This document shows, piece by piece, positions 1-6,835 of a stretch of DNA of 64,000 bases. The translations under genes and the position numbers were made by a program. The stretch lies in contig CAYMKL010000022.1 of the NCBI GenBank assembly GCA_964390805.1, positions 1 to 64,000 on the forward strand, in the 5' to 3' direction. The stretch is from CAYMKL01 sp964390805 (GTDB lineage: Bacteria > Chloroflexota > Anaerolineae > VGOG01). Position 1 is the first letter of the stretch; every line of letters starts with the position of its first letter. The notes under the pieces were generated by a model. The model saw nothing but the letters and a program-made list of their open reading frames with translations. It was not told the origin of the DNA and did not search any database.

Positions 1-91
1 TCCCGGCTGTCACGGCTCAAGTGGCGGTCGCAGCCTAAAAACCTACCCTTGAAAGCTCCCCCCCCATCCCTCCCTCCGATGTCACTCAGCC

Positions 92-119
92 TTGACAGAC
101 ACAGCGTAATGGTTATAAT
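92..119 (+). promoter_or_regulatory. sigma-70-type promoter for the alkyltransferase/glycosyltransferase genes
   Basis: TTGACA at 92-97 and TATAAT at 114-119 are separated by 16 bp. Both hexamers match the housekeeping consensus exactly. The predicted transcript start near 126 lies downstream of all in-frame start codons before 163, which decides the start of the next gene. Bases 1-91 show nothing else recognisable. Confidence 0.8.
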
Positions 120-162
120 TAGAGGCACGAATACTCAAGCCCAAGGAGACCAGAAAACGAGA

Positions 163-729
163 ATGAGCAAAGAAGACGTCAAAGTAACTATAGATTCGTG
201 CCAGACGGTCTGTGGTTGGGTCGGGATAGCCAGTTCCCCCAGCGGACTCCTGGCCCTTACTCTACCTGAGCCCACCCAGGAGAGGGCTTTGAAGCCACTA
301 CTCGAACGCTGGGGGGAAGAGCAGGGCTGCGATGACCCAGGGCTTGACGGCCTGAAGACCAAGTTGCAGCAGTATTTCGACGGCCAGCGAGTTCTCTTCG
401 ACGAGCCTTTGGACCTGAGAGAGGCAACAGCTTTCCAACGCCGGGTTTGGTCAGCGGTGCGAGACATTCCCTACGGAGAGACGCGCTCCTACGGTCAGAT
501 AGCCCAACAGGTCGGCTCTCCAGGGGCAGCTCGTGCTGTCGGGCGGGCCATGGCTACTAATCCCGTGCCTATCGTCGTGCCCTGTCACCGGGTGATAGGC
601 AGCGACGGGAACTTGCGCGGCTTTGGGGGCGGCCTGGGTCTCAAACGCCGTCTGCTGGAAATGGAAGGAGCTCTAATCCATCCCAACTGCCGAAATGGTG
701 AGTCTGACGACTTTGGAGGAGAAACATAA
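163..729 (+). CDS. ogt: methylated-DNA--protein-cysteine S-methyltransferase
   Basis: Suicide DNA repair protein that moves alkyl groups from O6-alkylguanine or O4-alkylthymine in DNA to its own cysteine. The 188-residue product carries the family signature PCHRVIG with the acceptor Cys at about residue 141. It is preceded by the conserved helix-turn-helix stretch FQRRVWSAVRDIPYGETRSY and followed by GGGLGLKRRLLEMEG. Length and domain order fit the Ogt/MGMT family. The start at 163 is chosen because a consensus promoter occupies 92-119 and an AAGGAG lies at 143-148, a rather long spacing. The stop is 3 bp from the next gene, so cotranscription with the glycosyltransferases is likely. No Ada regulatory domain is present. 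The family call is secure; the symbol ogt is by family only. Confidence 0.93.
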   Translation: MSKEDVKVTIDSCQTVCGWVGIASSPSGLLALTLPEPTQERALKPLLERWGEEQGCDDPGLDGLKTKLQQYFDGQRVLFDEPLDLREATAFQRRVWSAVRDIPYGETRSYGQIAQQVGSPGAARAVGRAMATNPVPIVVPCHRVIGSDGNLRGFGGGLGLKRRLLEMEGALIHPNCRNGESDDFGGET

Positions 730-732
730 CCA

Positions 733-1878
733 ATGCGCATCGGCATTGACGCGCGGTTGGTCTATTACAGTCAAGCGGGGATCAGTCAGTACATCCTTCG
801 CCTGATTCAAGGACTTGCCGAGAGCGGCGGAAAACCTCGCGAACAAGAAAATGAGTTCATCATCCTGCAGAGCCGTAAGGACAAACGCATCATTGTTGAT
901 AAGCCCAATTTCAAGCGAGTGTCCCTCTGGACGCCAAGTCATCATCGCTTAGAGCAGGTTGCTCTACGAGTGGAGATCTCAGGGCTCGACCTGGACGTCC
1001 TGCACAGCCCCGATTTCATACCCCCTTTTCACCGCAACTACAAATCCATCATCACCATCCACGATCTAGCCTTTCTATTGTACCCCCACTTCCTCACCAA
1101 AGAGAGTGCCCGTTACTACGGCCAGATTGACCAGGCTGTGAAACAGACCGACCACATCATCGCCGTCTCCGAGAGCACCAAGCAAGACACCATTGGCCTG
1201 CTGGGCGCGCCTGAGCACAAGATCACCGTCATTTACGAATCGGCCAACCCAATCTATCGGCCTGTCAACGACCGGGAAATCCTGGAGCAGGCCAAGGAAA
1301 AATACCACATCACGAGTGATTTCATCCTTTTCGTAAGCACCATCGAACCGCGTAAGAACCTGCCCACGCTTCTAAGAGCTTACCGACAGTTACTAGACAG
1401 CTACAAGGCAGACGTGAAACTGGCCGTAGTGGGCCGGCGAGGCTGGCTTTCCGAAGAGGTCTTCACCCTGGTTGACGATCTCAAGCTAAGCAACCACATC
1501 CTCTTCCTCGGTCGGGTACCCGTCGAGGATTTGCTCCACCTTTACAATGCCGCCCAACTCCTGGTGCAGCCATCTTTATACGAGGGCTTCGGCTTAGCAC
1601 CTCTCGAAGCCATGGCCTGTGGCACGCCGGTGGTGGTGTCCAACGTCTCGTCACTGCCTGAGGTGGTGGGTGACGCCGGGCTCCTGGTTGATCCTGAGGA
1701 TGTTTCCGAGCTAACCGTGGCCATCTGGCGGATCTTGACCGACGAGGCCCTGCGAGCCGATTTGATCGCCAAGGGATTCAAGCGAGCCCAGTGCTTCTCC
1801 TGGGAGAAAACCGCGCTCCAGACGTTGGAACTCTACCTACGCGTCGGCAAGGCCGTTTCCACTTCCAAGGGCGACTGA
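733..1878 (+). CDS. glycosyltransferase family 4 protein
   Basis: 381-residue GT-B fold retaining glycosyltransferase, probably cytoplasmic, moving a nucleotide-activated sugar onto a polysaccharide or lipid carrier. The N-terminal half contains HSPDFIPP and the ITIHDLAF stretch. The C-terminal half has the GT4 signature STIEPRKNLPTLLRAY at about residues 200-215 and EGFGLAPLEAMACGTPVV at about 280-297, which includes the E-x7-E nucleotide-sugar motif. It begins 3 bp after the alkyltransferase stop and ends 3 bp before the next glycosyltransferase, so the three genes appear to be one transcription unit. The sugar donor and acceptor cannot be read from sequence. The family is secure; the pathway (cell-surface or exopolysaccharide) is inferred from the three neighbouring glycosyltransferases. 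Confidence 0.9.
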   Translation: MRIGIDARLVYYSQAGISQYILRLIQGLAESGGKPREQENEFIILQSRKDKRIIVDKPNFKRVSLWTPSHHRLEQVALRVEISGLDLDVLHSPDFIPPFHRNYKSIITIHDLAFLLYPHFLTKESARYYGQIDQAVKQTDHIIAVSESTKQDTIGLLGAPEHKITVIYESANPIYRPVNDREILEQAKEKYHITSDFILFVSTIEPRKNLPTLLRAYRQLLDSYKADVKLAVVGRRGWLSEEVFTLVDDLKLSNHILFLGRVPVEDLLHLYNAAQLLVQPSLYEGFGLAPLEAMACGTPVVVSNVSSLPEVVGDAGLLVDPEDVSELTVAIWRILTDEALRADLIAKGFKRAQCFSWEKTALQTLELYLRVGKAVSTSKGD

Positions 1879-1881
1879 TAG

Positions 1882-3141
1882 ATGCGGATACTGTTTCTTA
1901 CCCCTCAGCTCCCCTATCCCCCCCACCAGGGCACAACCATAAGAAACTACAACATCATAGCCAACCTGGCCCTGCGCCACGAGATCCACCTGCTCTCCTT
2001 CGTGCGCTCCCAGGATGAAATAGATGCGGCAACTCCGCTGCACCAACATTGTCGCAGCATCGAAGGCATCACCGCCCCCCGCCGCTCTCCACTGAAACGC
2101 CTCCTATCGCTATTCCTCTCCCCCCTGCCCGACATGGCCCTGCGCCTGCCGTCGGCGGAGTTCCAGGCCAGGCTGGCCGCCACGCTGCGGAGAGTGCCGT
2201 TCGATGTGGTACAAATCGAAGGCATTGAGATGACACACCCCTGGATGGAATGGAGATTGGAGATTGGAGATTGGAGATTGGATTATGGAACTGGACACCC
2301 AATACCCAATACCCAATATCCAATATCTATATTCGACGATCACAACGCCGAGTACCTGTTGCAACAACGAGCCTTCGAGACCGATGTTCGACAACCCAGG
2401 CGTTGGGCCGGAGCCCTTTACTCGTTCATTCAATGGAAGAAGCTCAGCCGTTATGAGGCCAAGGTTTGCCGACTGGTGAATCGGGTGGTGGCTGTCTCCA
2501 AAGCCGACAAACAAGCCCTGCAGCGCCTGATTCCTGGGCTGGAAGTGACCGTCGTCCCCAACGCTGTTGATGTAGATTACTACACCTCCGCTGACATTCA
2601 GCCCTCGCCACTCCCCCCTCGCTCTCTGATCTTCACGGGCAAGATGGATTTTCGCCCCAACGTGGACGCCGTCCTCTGGTTCTGTCACGAGGTCTTGCCT
2701 CTGATACGAGAGCAAATACCTGACGTTCGTTTCTACATCGTTGGCCAGAGCCCCCATCGCCGCGTGCTGCGCCTGGCCGACGATCCAGCGGTAACAGTCA
2801 CCGGCTATGTGGACGATACGCGTTCCTACATCGCTGGCGCCCGTGTTTACGTGGTACCCCTGCGCATAGGAGGCGGCACGCGTCTCAAAGTGCTGGAGGC
2901 CATGGCCATGGGTAAACCCATCGTCTCCACTTCGCTGGGCTGCGAGGGCTTCGAGGGGCTTGTACCTGGCCGGGAGTTGTCCATAGCCGACACCCCGCAA
3001 GAGTTCGCCCAGCGGGTGGTCGAGCTTTTGGAAGACGCCTCCCGGCGGGAAAGGTTGGGGCAGGCAGGCCGGCGCTTCGTGGAGGCGCGGTACGATTGGT
3101 GGCTCATCGTGCCCAAATTAGAGCAGGTCTATAAGAAGTAG
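1882..3141 (+). CDS. glycosyltransferase family 4 protein with a repeat-encoded insert
   Basis: 419-residue GT4-type transferase. The start shows LFLTPQLPYPPHQGTTIRN, typical of the N-terminal domain. The C-terminal domain has FTGKMDFRPNVDAV at about residue 250 and GGGTRLKVLEAMAMGKPIV at about 330-350. Residues about 123-151 (bases 2249-2335) are encoded by a dispersed palindromic repeat: the peptide contains RLEIGDWRL followed by PIPNTQYPI, between the family-like blocks QIEGIEM and DDHNAEYLLQ. The reading frame stays open through it. Because the GT-B N-terminal fold tolerates loop inserts, the enzyme may still be active, but this is inference. It is tightly linked to the upstream glycosyltransferase and followed by a 258-bp hairpin-rich spacer. 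Confidence 0.88.
   Translation: MRILFLTPQLPYPPHQGTTIRNYNIIANLALRHEIHLLSFVRSQDEIDAATPLHQHCRSIEGITAPRRSPLKRLLSLFLSPLPDMALRLPSAEFQARLAATLRRVPFDVVQIEGIEMTHPWMEWRLEIGDWRLDYGTGHPIPNTQYPISIFDDHNAEYLLQQRAFETDVRQPRRWAGALYSFIQWKKLSRYEAKVCRLVNRVVAVSKADKQALQRLIPGLEVTVVPNAVDVDYYTSADIQPSPLPPRSLIFTGKMDFRPNVDAVLWFCHEVLPLIREQIPDVRFYIVGQSPHRRVLRLADDPAVTVTGYVDDTRSYIAGARVYVVPLRIGGGTRLKVLEAMAMGKPIVSTSLGCEGFEGLVPGRELSIADTPQEFAQRVVELLEDASRRERLGQAGRRFVEARYDWWLIVPKLEQVYKK
2249..2335 (+). repeat. palindromic dispersed repeat translated inside a glycosyltransferase
   Basis: The left half is a tandem of GGAGATT units. The right half is a tandem of CCAATAC/CCAATAT units that is roughly the reverse complement of the left half, so the whole can fold into a hairpin. 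Related units occur at 42543-42586 inside another gene. It lies in frame within the coding sequence. Confidence 0.8.
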
Positions 3142-3174
3142 CCCGTTGTGGCAAAAATGACATTCCATGCTCGC

Positions 3175-3369
3175 GACGGATTGCCAAATCCGTCGCTCAG
3201 CGGCTGGATCTGGCGATCCAGCCGGAGCAAGAAGTGAGTGCTCAGGCCACCCTGTGCCGCGATTGAAATCGCCTCTCCAGGGCTTTCAGCCGGGCGTCCA
3301 CCTGCGTGGACGTCGCTGTCCACGTAGGTGGACAGTCAGCTTTAGCTCTCCAGGCGCGGTTTCAACCGC
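3175..3369. repeat. cluster of short perfect hairpins in an intergenic spacer
   Basis: This 258-bp spacer has no gene. It holds at least six consecutive short palindromes: GACGGATT/AATCCGTC (3175-3194), GGCTGGATC/GATCCAGCC around TGGC (3202-3223), GCGATT/AATCGC (3259-3272), two GTCCAC/GTGGAC hairpins ending at 3333, and GCGGTT/AACCGC (3357-3369). Stems differ but loops are 2-4 nt, and TGGC or its complement GCCA recurs. Similar hairpins lie at 4654-4682 and 13293-13340. Confidence 0.75.
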
Positions 3370-3399
3370 CAGCCTGAGTAGTAACATGTCAAACAACTA

Positions 3400-4572
3400 A
3401 TGAGAACACTGCGCCAGCAAGTCCGATTGTTCCTCCTACGTCTGATACCGCACTTGGCCAGGTCCATGAAGCTATTAAGCCGCCAGGGCCATCTGCCTCC
3501 CCGATCCATAGTCCTCATCCGTCCCGACCACCTGGGCGATCTCCTTTTCACCACCCCCGCCATCAGGCTGCTGCGCGAAGCCTTCCCCCAGGCTTGCATC
3601 ACTTGCCTCGTCGGCCCCTGGTCAAAAGCCGTCATCGAGAACAACCCCCACGCTGACGAAATCACCCTTTGCCCCTTCCCTGGCTTCACCCGGCAAGAGA
3701 AGCGGTCCTTCCTCGAACCTTATGTCATCCTTCTCCGACATGCCAGACAGTTGAGACGCCAGAGCTTTGACACGGCCATCGTTCTCCGCTTCGACCACTG
3801 GTGGGGAGCACTGCTGGCCTATCTGGCCGGCATCCCCCGACGAGTCGGTTACGACGTGGCCGAGGTTCGTCCCTTTCTGACTGACATCGTACCCTACTCA
3901 CCCCATCGCCATGAGGTGGAGCAGAATCTGACCTTGGTGGAGAGAGTTTCGGGTTTCGGGTTTCGGGTTTCGGGTTGGCCGCTGGAGTTTCACTTGAGTG
4001 CTGAAGATGATGTATTTGCTGAAGGCTACTTGGCGGGACATGGTGTGGAGGATGGCGATTTGCTGATTTGCATCCACCCTGGTGCCGGAGCGCCGGTCAA
4101 GTTGTGGAGAAACGAAGCCTGGGCTCAGGTAGCTGATGCCCTGGCTCAACGGTATGGAGCCAAGGTTATCCTGACCGGCTCAACAGAGGAATTGCCCTTG
4201 TGCAGAGCCATCGCTGACCGAATGACCACGAAGCCCATCGTAGTCGCCGGGGAGACGAGTTTGGGAGGGTTGGCGGCCATCATGGCTCGCTGCCAAGTGG
4301 TGCTTGGAGTGGACAGCGGGCCTCTACACCTCGCCGTGGCCATGGACACCCCAACGGTGCACCTTTTCGGGCCTGTGGACAGCCGCGCTTTCGGCCCCTG
4401 GGGCGACCCAGCCCGACACATCGTCGTCACCTCCGAGATGGACTGCATCCCCTGCAACCGCCTCGACTACCCCCCCGCCGAGCTGCACCAGCACCCCTGC
4501 GTGCGAAACATCACCGTAGAGCAAGTGCTGGAGGCAGTGGCCAGGTTGATCATCGGTGGAGAGAATCTTTGA
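3400..4572 (+). CDS. glycosyltransferase family 9 (heptosyltransferase-like) protein
   Basis: 390-residue GT-B inverting transferase of the ADP-heptose:LPS heptosyltransferase family. Visible motifs are RPDHLGDLLFTTPAIRLL near residue 42, the substrate loop IHPGAGAPVKLW near residue 225, and the conserved GVDSGPLHLAVAM near residue 305 followed by PTVHLFGP. In Chloroflexota the family is generally linked to surface glycan synthesis rather than classical LPS core, so the exact donor is unknown. Residues about 183-194 read RVSGFGFRVSGW and come from four tandem GTTTCGG units (3946-3976), an in-frame microrepeat not expected in the family. The gene follows the two GT4 genes in the same direction after a hairpin-rich spacer. 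Confidence 0.88.
   Translation: MRTLRQQVRLFLLRLIPHLARSMKLLSRQGHLPPRSIVLIRPDHLGDLLFTTPAIRLLREAFPQACITCLVGPWSKAVIENNPHADEITLCPFPGFTRQEKRSFLEPYVILLRHARQLRRQSFDTAIVLRFDHWWGALLAYLAGIPRRVGYDVAEVRPFLTDIVPYSPHRHEVEQNLTLVERVSGFGFRVSGWPLEFHLSAEDDVFAEGYLAGHGVEDGDLLICIHPGAGAPVKLWRNEAWAQVADALAQRYGAKVILTGSTEELPLCRAIADRMTTKPIVVAGETSLGGLAAIMARCQVVLGVDSGPLHLAVAMDTPTVHLFGPVDSRAFGPWGDPARHIVVTSEMDCIPCNRLDYPPAELHQHPCVRNITVEQVLEAVARLIIGGENL
3946..3976 (+). repeat. tandem heptamer repeat (GTTTCGG x4) inside a GT9 gene
   Basis: Four consecutive GTTTCGG units plus a partial fifth. Seven-base units shift phase each copy but encode an uninterrupted Phe/Gly/Arg/Val/Ser-rich stretch. The repeat lies between the two Rossmann-like domains, where an insert is likely tolerated. 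Confidence 0.8.
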
Positions 4573-4624
4573 CTGCTGAGACAGATCAGAGTATAATTGT
4601 CTTGCCAAGAAGAACAATGGATCC

Positions 4625-4682
4625 CTTCGACAAGCTCAGGACAAGCAGCAGGATTGGCGGATCAGCTATGCAAATCCGCCAA
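4625..4682. repeat. CTTCGACAAGCTCAGG dispersed repeat plus hairpin
   Basis: CTTCGACAAGCTCAGG at 4625-4640 belongs to a family also seen at 10845-10931, 49496-49513 and, in degenerate form, elsewhere in the window. It is followed by the palindrome TTGGCGGAT (4654-4662) / ATCCGCCAA (4674-4682). It lies in the non-coding 4573-4844 spacer. Confidence 0.7.
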
Positions 4683-4703
4683 CCCTGCGCATCAGTATTG
4701 GGA

Positions 4704-4816
4704 TTTCCCGGAAAGTCCTCGAAAGCGCTCTCAGTCCCCGTCCCCGGGGGCGTCACCAGCGAAGCCACCCCGCGGAAGTCGCCCCGGGGACGGGGCTCTG
4801 AGCACTTTCCGGGAAA
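4704..4816. repeat. 113-bp inverted-repeat element upstream of a small gene
   Basis: The ends TTTCCCGGAAAG (4704-4715) and CTTTCCGGGAAA (4805-4816) are inverted. Inside them GTCCCCGTCCCCGGGG pairs with CCCCGGGGACGGGGC, giving arms of about 35-40 bp with one interior loop. The core TGAGCCCCGTCCCC-like sequence is shared with the element at 57949-58050. No clear target duplication was found. Confidence 0.75.
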
Positions 4817-4844
4817 GCTCGTGTTCTACCAGGAGGTGAGAAGC

Positions 4845-5093
4845 ATGACAGAAGAAGGCGTTCACGCTAAGGAGTTCACTTTCGAGGACTGGCTGGCCGA
4901 GGGCATCAAGGGCTTCAGGGGGTGCTACAAGAGGCTATCGCCGCACTTGCCGGAGGAGTTTCGCCAACACACCCACACCGCTCGTCGGGAGATGCTACTG
5001 GCCATGCGCAGCCTGCTTGATGCGGCCATCGAATGTACCGAAGAGAGAGAAGAAAAACCTAAAAAGAAAGCTACGAAGATCAAGGTAGAATAG
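4845..5093 (+). CDS. small uncharacterised protein with basic C-terminus
   Basis: 82-residue protein of unknown function. The start at 4845 is supported by a strong AGGAGGTG seven bases upstream. It is helical in appearance, with FTFEDWLAEGIKGF near the N-terminus, then a central RREMLLAMRSLLDAAIE amphipathic stretch. It ends in a Lys-rich tail (KPKKKATKIKVE). No signal peptide or membrane segment is visible. It stands alone between an inverted-repeat element and the convergent rqcH gene, whose stop is 17 bp away. The Lys-rich tail suggests a nucleic-acid or acidic partner, but that is only a guess. Confidence 0.7.
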   Translation: MTEEGVHAKEFTFEDWLAEGIKGFRGCYKRLSPHLPEEFRQHTHTARREMLLAMRSLLDAAIECTEEREEKPKKKATKIKVE

Positions 5094-5110
5094 AAAGACC
5101 GGCCACGTTT

Positions 5111-6835
5111 TTAGTTGAACTTTCGTGGCACCACCTGAATCGTCTTCTGCTGAGTGTATGTCACCAGGCCCGGAGCAGCACCCTTGACGGGACGCACATA
5201 CCGTCGCTCGGTGTAATCCACAGCCACACGGGCCGAACCTCGCGCCTGGGAGTAATAGGCCGCCAATTGAGCCGCCTGTTTCAGGGTGGCCTCCGGCACC
5301 TCTCGTCCCCCGGTCTTGACGATGACGTGAGCGCCGGGTACGCCCCGCGCGTGCAGCCACAGATCGTCAGGAGCAGCCCGGCGAAAGGTGACTTCCTCGT
5401 TCTGCCGGCTGTTCTTGCCCACCAGGATGAGCAGGCCATCCTGGGAATCCACTGCCAAAGGCTGACTGCGCCCCACTTTCTGTTTTCGTCGCTCCTCCCT
5501 GACATAGCCAGCCTCGGCCAAACTGGCCTCGACCTCTCGGATCTCAGGCCGATTGACCGCTAAGTCCAGGTCGGTCTCCAATTGGTCGAGGTAATGCATC
5601 TCCAGCTTGGCTTGCTGCAGCAGGGCGGGAATCTCCTGAGCCGCGCTCTTTGCCTTTCTGTACTTCCCAAAGCAACGCTGGGCGTTCTCCACTGGCGAGA
5701 TGGTCGGGTCCAGTTCGATCAGCAGGGGCGGCCCATCGGGCCCGACGGGCGCCGTCAGCTCCCGCTGCCCAGGCTCGATGTCGTGAGCGTAGGCCAGGAT
5801 CATCTCCCCTTTGAGGCGCAGTTCTTCCACCTGCGCCTGAGAAACCCTCGATCTCTCCAGAGCCTCTTGCCTCTTCCGCACTCTCTCCCTGGCCTGAACG
5901 ATGGCCTCCCTGGCTATCCGCTTGGCCGCTGCGTAGGCGCCCTCGCCGACCTTTTGGCCGTAGTAGGCATCCACTGCCTGGCTGATGCTCTCTACCTCCT
6001 CCCAATCGCCGTACTGGGTCAGAGGATAGGGAGCAAAGGCCACCAAGCGGTCTTCCCCCTTCACAACGCAGGGCTGCCAGCGGTGCTCCCAAACCGGCAT
6101 CAGCATCTCTTGAAAAGCTTCCAGCAAAGGAGAGATCTTGACCACCTGGGAGATAGCCGCCTCAGCGTCCCCCATTGCTCTGTAGACCACTTCCCTACTC
6201 ATGAGGGGGCTGACGCCGCCGATGTTTGCCACCAATGCCCTCCAAATGGGGGATTCAGGAGAGGCATCGGACGGCTCGACTGAGCTCGCCGAAGTCAGGA
6301 TGTCCCTGAGACGCAATTCGGTGACGTCGGTGGGATCGAGCTTGGACTGGGGCGGCGGGGGAACGTAAAATTGCTGGGGCAGAATGGTGCGGTACCGGCT
6401 CATCTCAGGCCCCACGCGCTTGATGCACTCCAAGATAACACCCTCTTCAGCAACGAGAACGATGTTGCTGTAGCGGCCCATGACTTCGACAACCAGGGTA
6501 GTGTCGCCCTCTGGGTGCCGCACCCCGATGTGAAGCACCCGTTCAAACGGTGGCTGCTCAATGGACGCAATCCGTCCCCCGCGCACGTGTTTGCGCAACA
6601 GAAGCAGGAGCGGCGAGGGTTTCTCCACCCCACGCCGCAGCTTTTCCCCTGCCAGGTGCAGGCGGGCGTGCTCAGGATGAGCTGAGGCCAGCAGGTATCT
6701 GCGTTCCCCGTGGGCATAGACTTCCATCCCCATGGAAAGATCATCGAGCAGGAGAACCTTCTGCACCCGCCCGCCCAGGATATTAGCCCGCAGCTCGTCG
6801 GCCACGGCAGTCATAGTTAAAGCATCAAAGTGCAT
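5111..6835 (-). CDS. rqcH: NFACT-family ribosome quality control protein RqcH (Rqc2 homologue)
   Basis: 574-residue protein of the NFACT family (older name: fibronectin-binding protein A). In bacteria RqcH binds obstructed 50S subunits and recruits tRNA-Ala to add C-terminal poly-alanine degradation tags. The N-terminal NFACT-N part begins MHFDALTMTAVADELRAN; a coiled-coil-rich middle covers about residues 290-440. The C-terminal NFACT-R domain contains DDLWLHARGVPGAHVI and ends near VDYTERRYVRPVKGAAPG. The Asp-Arg pair needed for tRNA recruitment in characterised members appears here as Glu-Arg (PPFERVLHIG, about residues 101-110), a conservative change to confirm by alignment. Its start overlaps the end of the deacetylase gene by 11 bp, suggesting translational coupling. 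Confidence 0.92.
   Translation of the reverse strand: MHFDALTMTAVADELRANILGGRVQKVLLLDDLSMGMEVYAHGERRYLLASAHPEHARLHLAGEKLRRGVEKPSPLLLLLRKHVRGGRIASIEQPPFERVLHIGVRHPEGDTTLVVEVMGRYSNIVLVAEEGVILECIKRVGPEMSRYRTILPQQFYVPPPPQSKLDPTDVTELRLRDILTSASSVEPSDASPESPIWRALVANIGGVSPLMSREVVYRAMGDAEAAISQVVKISPLLEAFQEMLMPVWEHRWQPCVVKGEDRLVAFAPYPLTQYGDWEEVESISQAVDAYYGQKVGEGAYAAAKRIAREAIVQARERVRKRQEALERSRVSQAQVEELRLKGEMILAYAHDIEPGQRELTAPVGPDGPPLLIELDPTISPVENAQRCFGKYRKAKSAAQEIPALLQQAKLEMHYLDQLETDLDLAVNRPEIREVEASLAEAGYVREERRKQKVGRSQPLAVDSQDGLLILVGKNSRQNEEVTFRRAAPDDLWLHARGVPGAHVIVKTGGREVPEATLKQAAQLAAYYSQARGSARVAVDYTERRYVRPVKGAAPGLVTYTQQKTIQVVPRKFN

Noticed and set aside
49..162. Longer start for the alkyltransferase
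   Set aside because: A consensus promoter lies within this stretch, so it is upstream of the transcript.
2110..3000. 296-residue minus-strand frame over the second glycosyltransferase
   Set aside because: It is antisense to a well-supported GT4 gene and has no recognisable domain.
5582..6283. Long plus-strand frame antisense to rqcH, and similar long antisense frames over the spermidine-synthase-like, groEL, OCD and binding-protein genes
   Set aside because: Shadow frames of GC-rich genes: they lack ribosome sites and family motifs while the opposite strand is strongly conserved.
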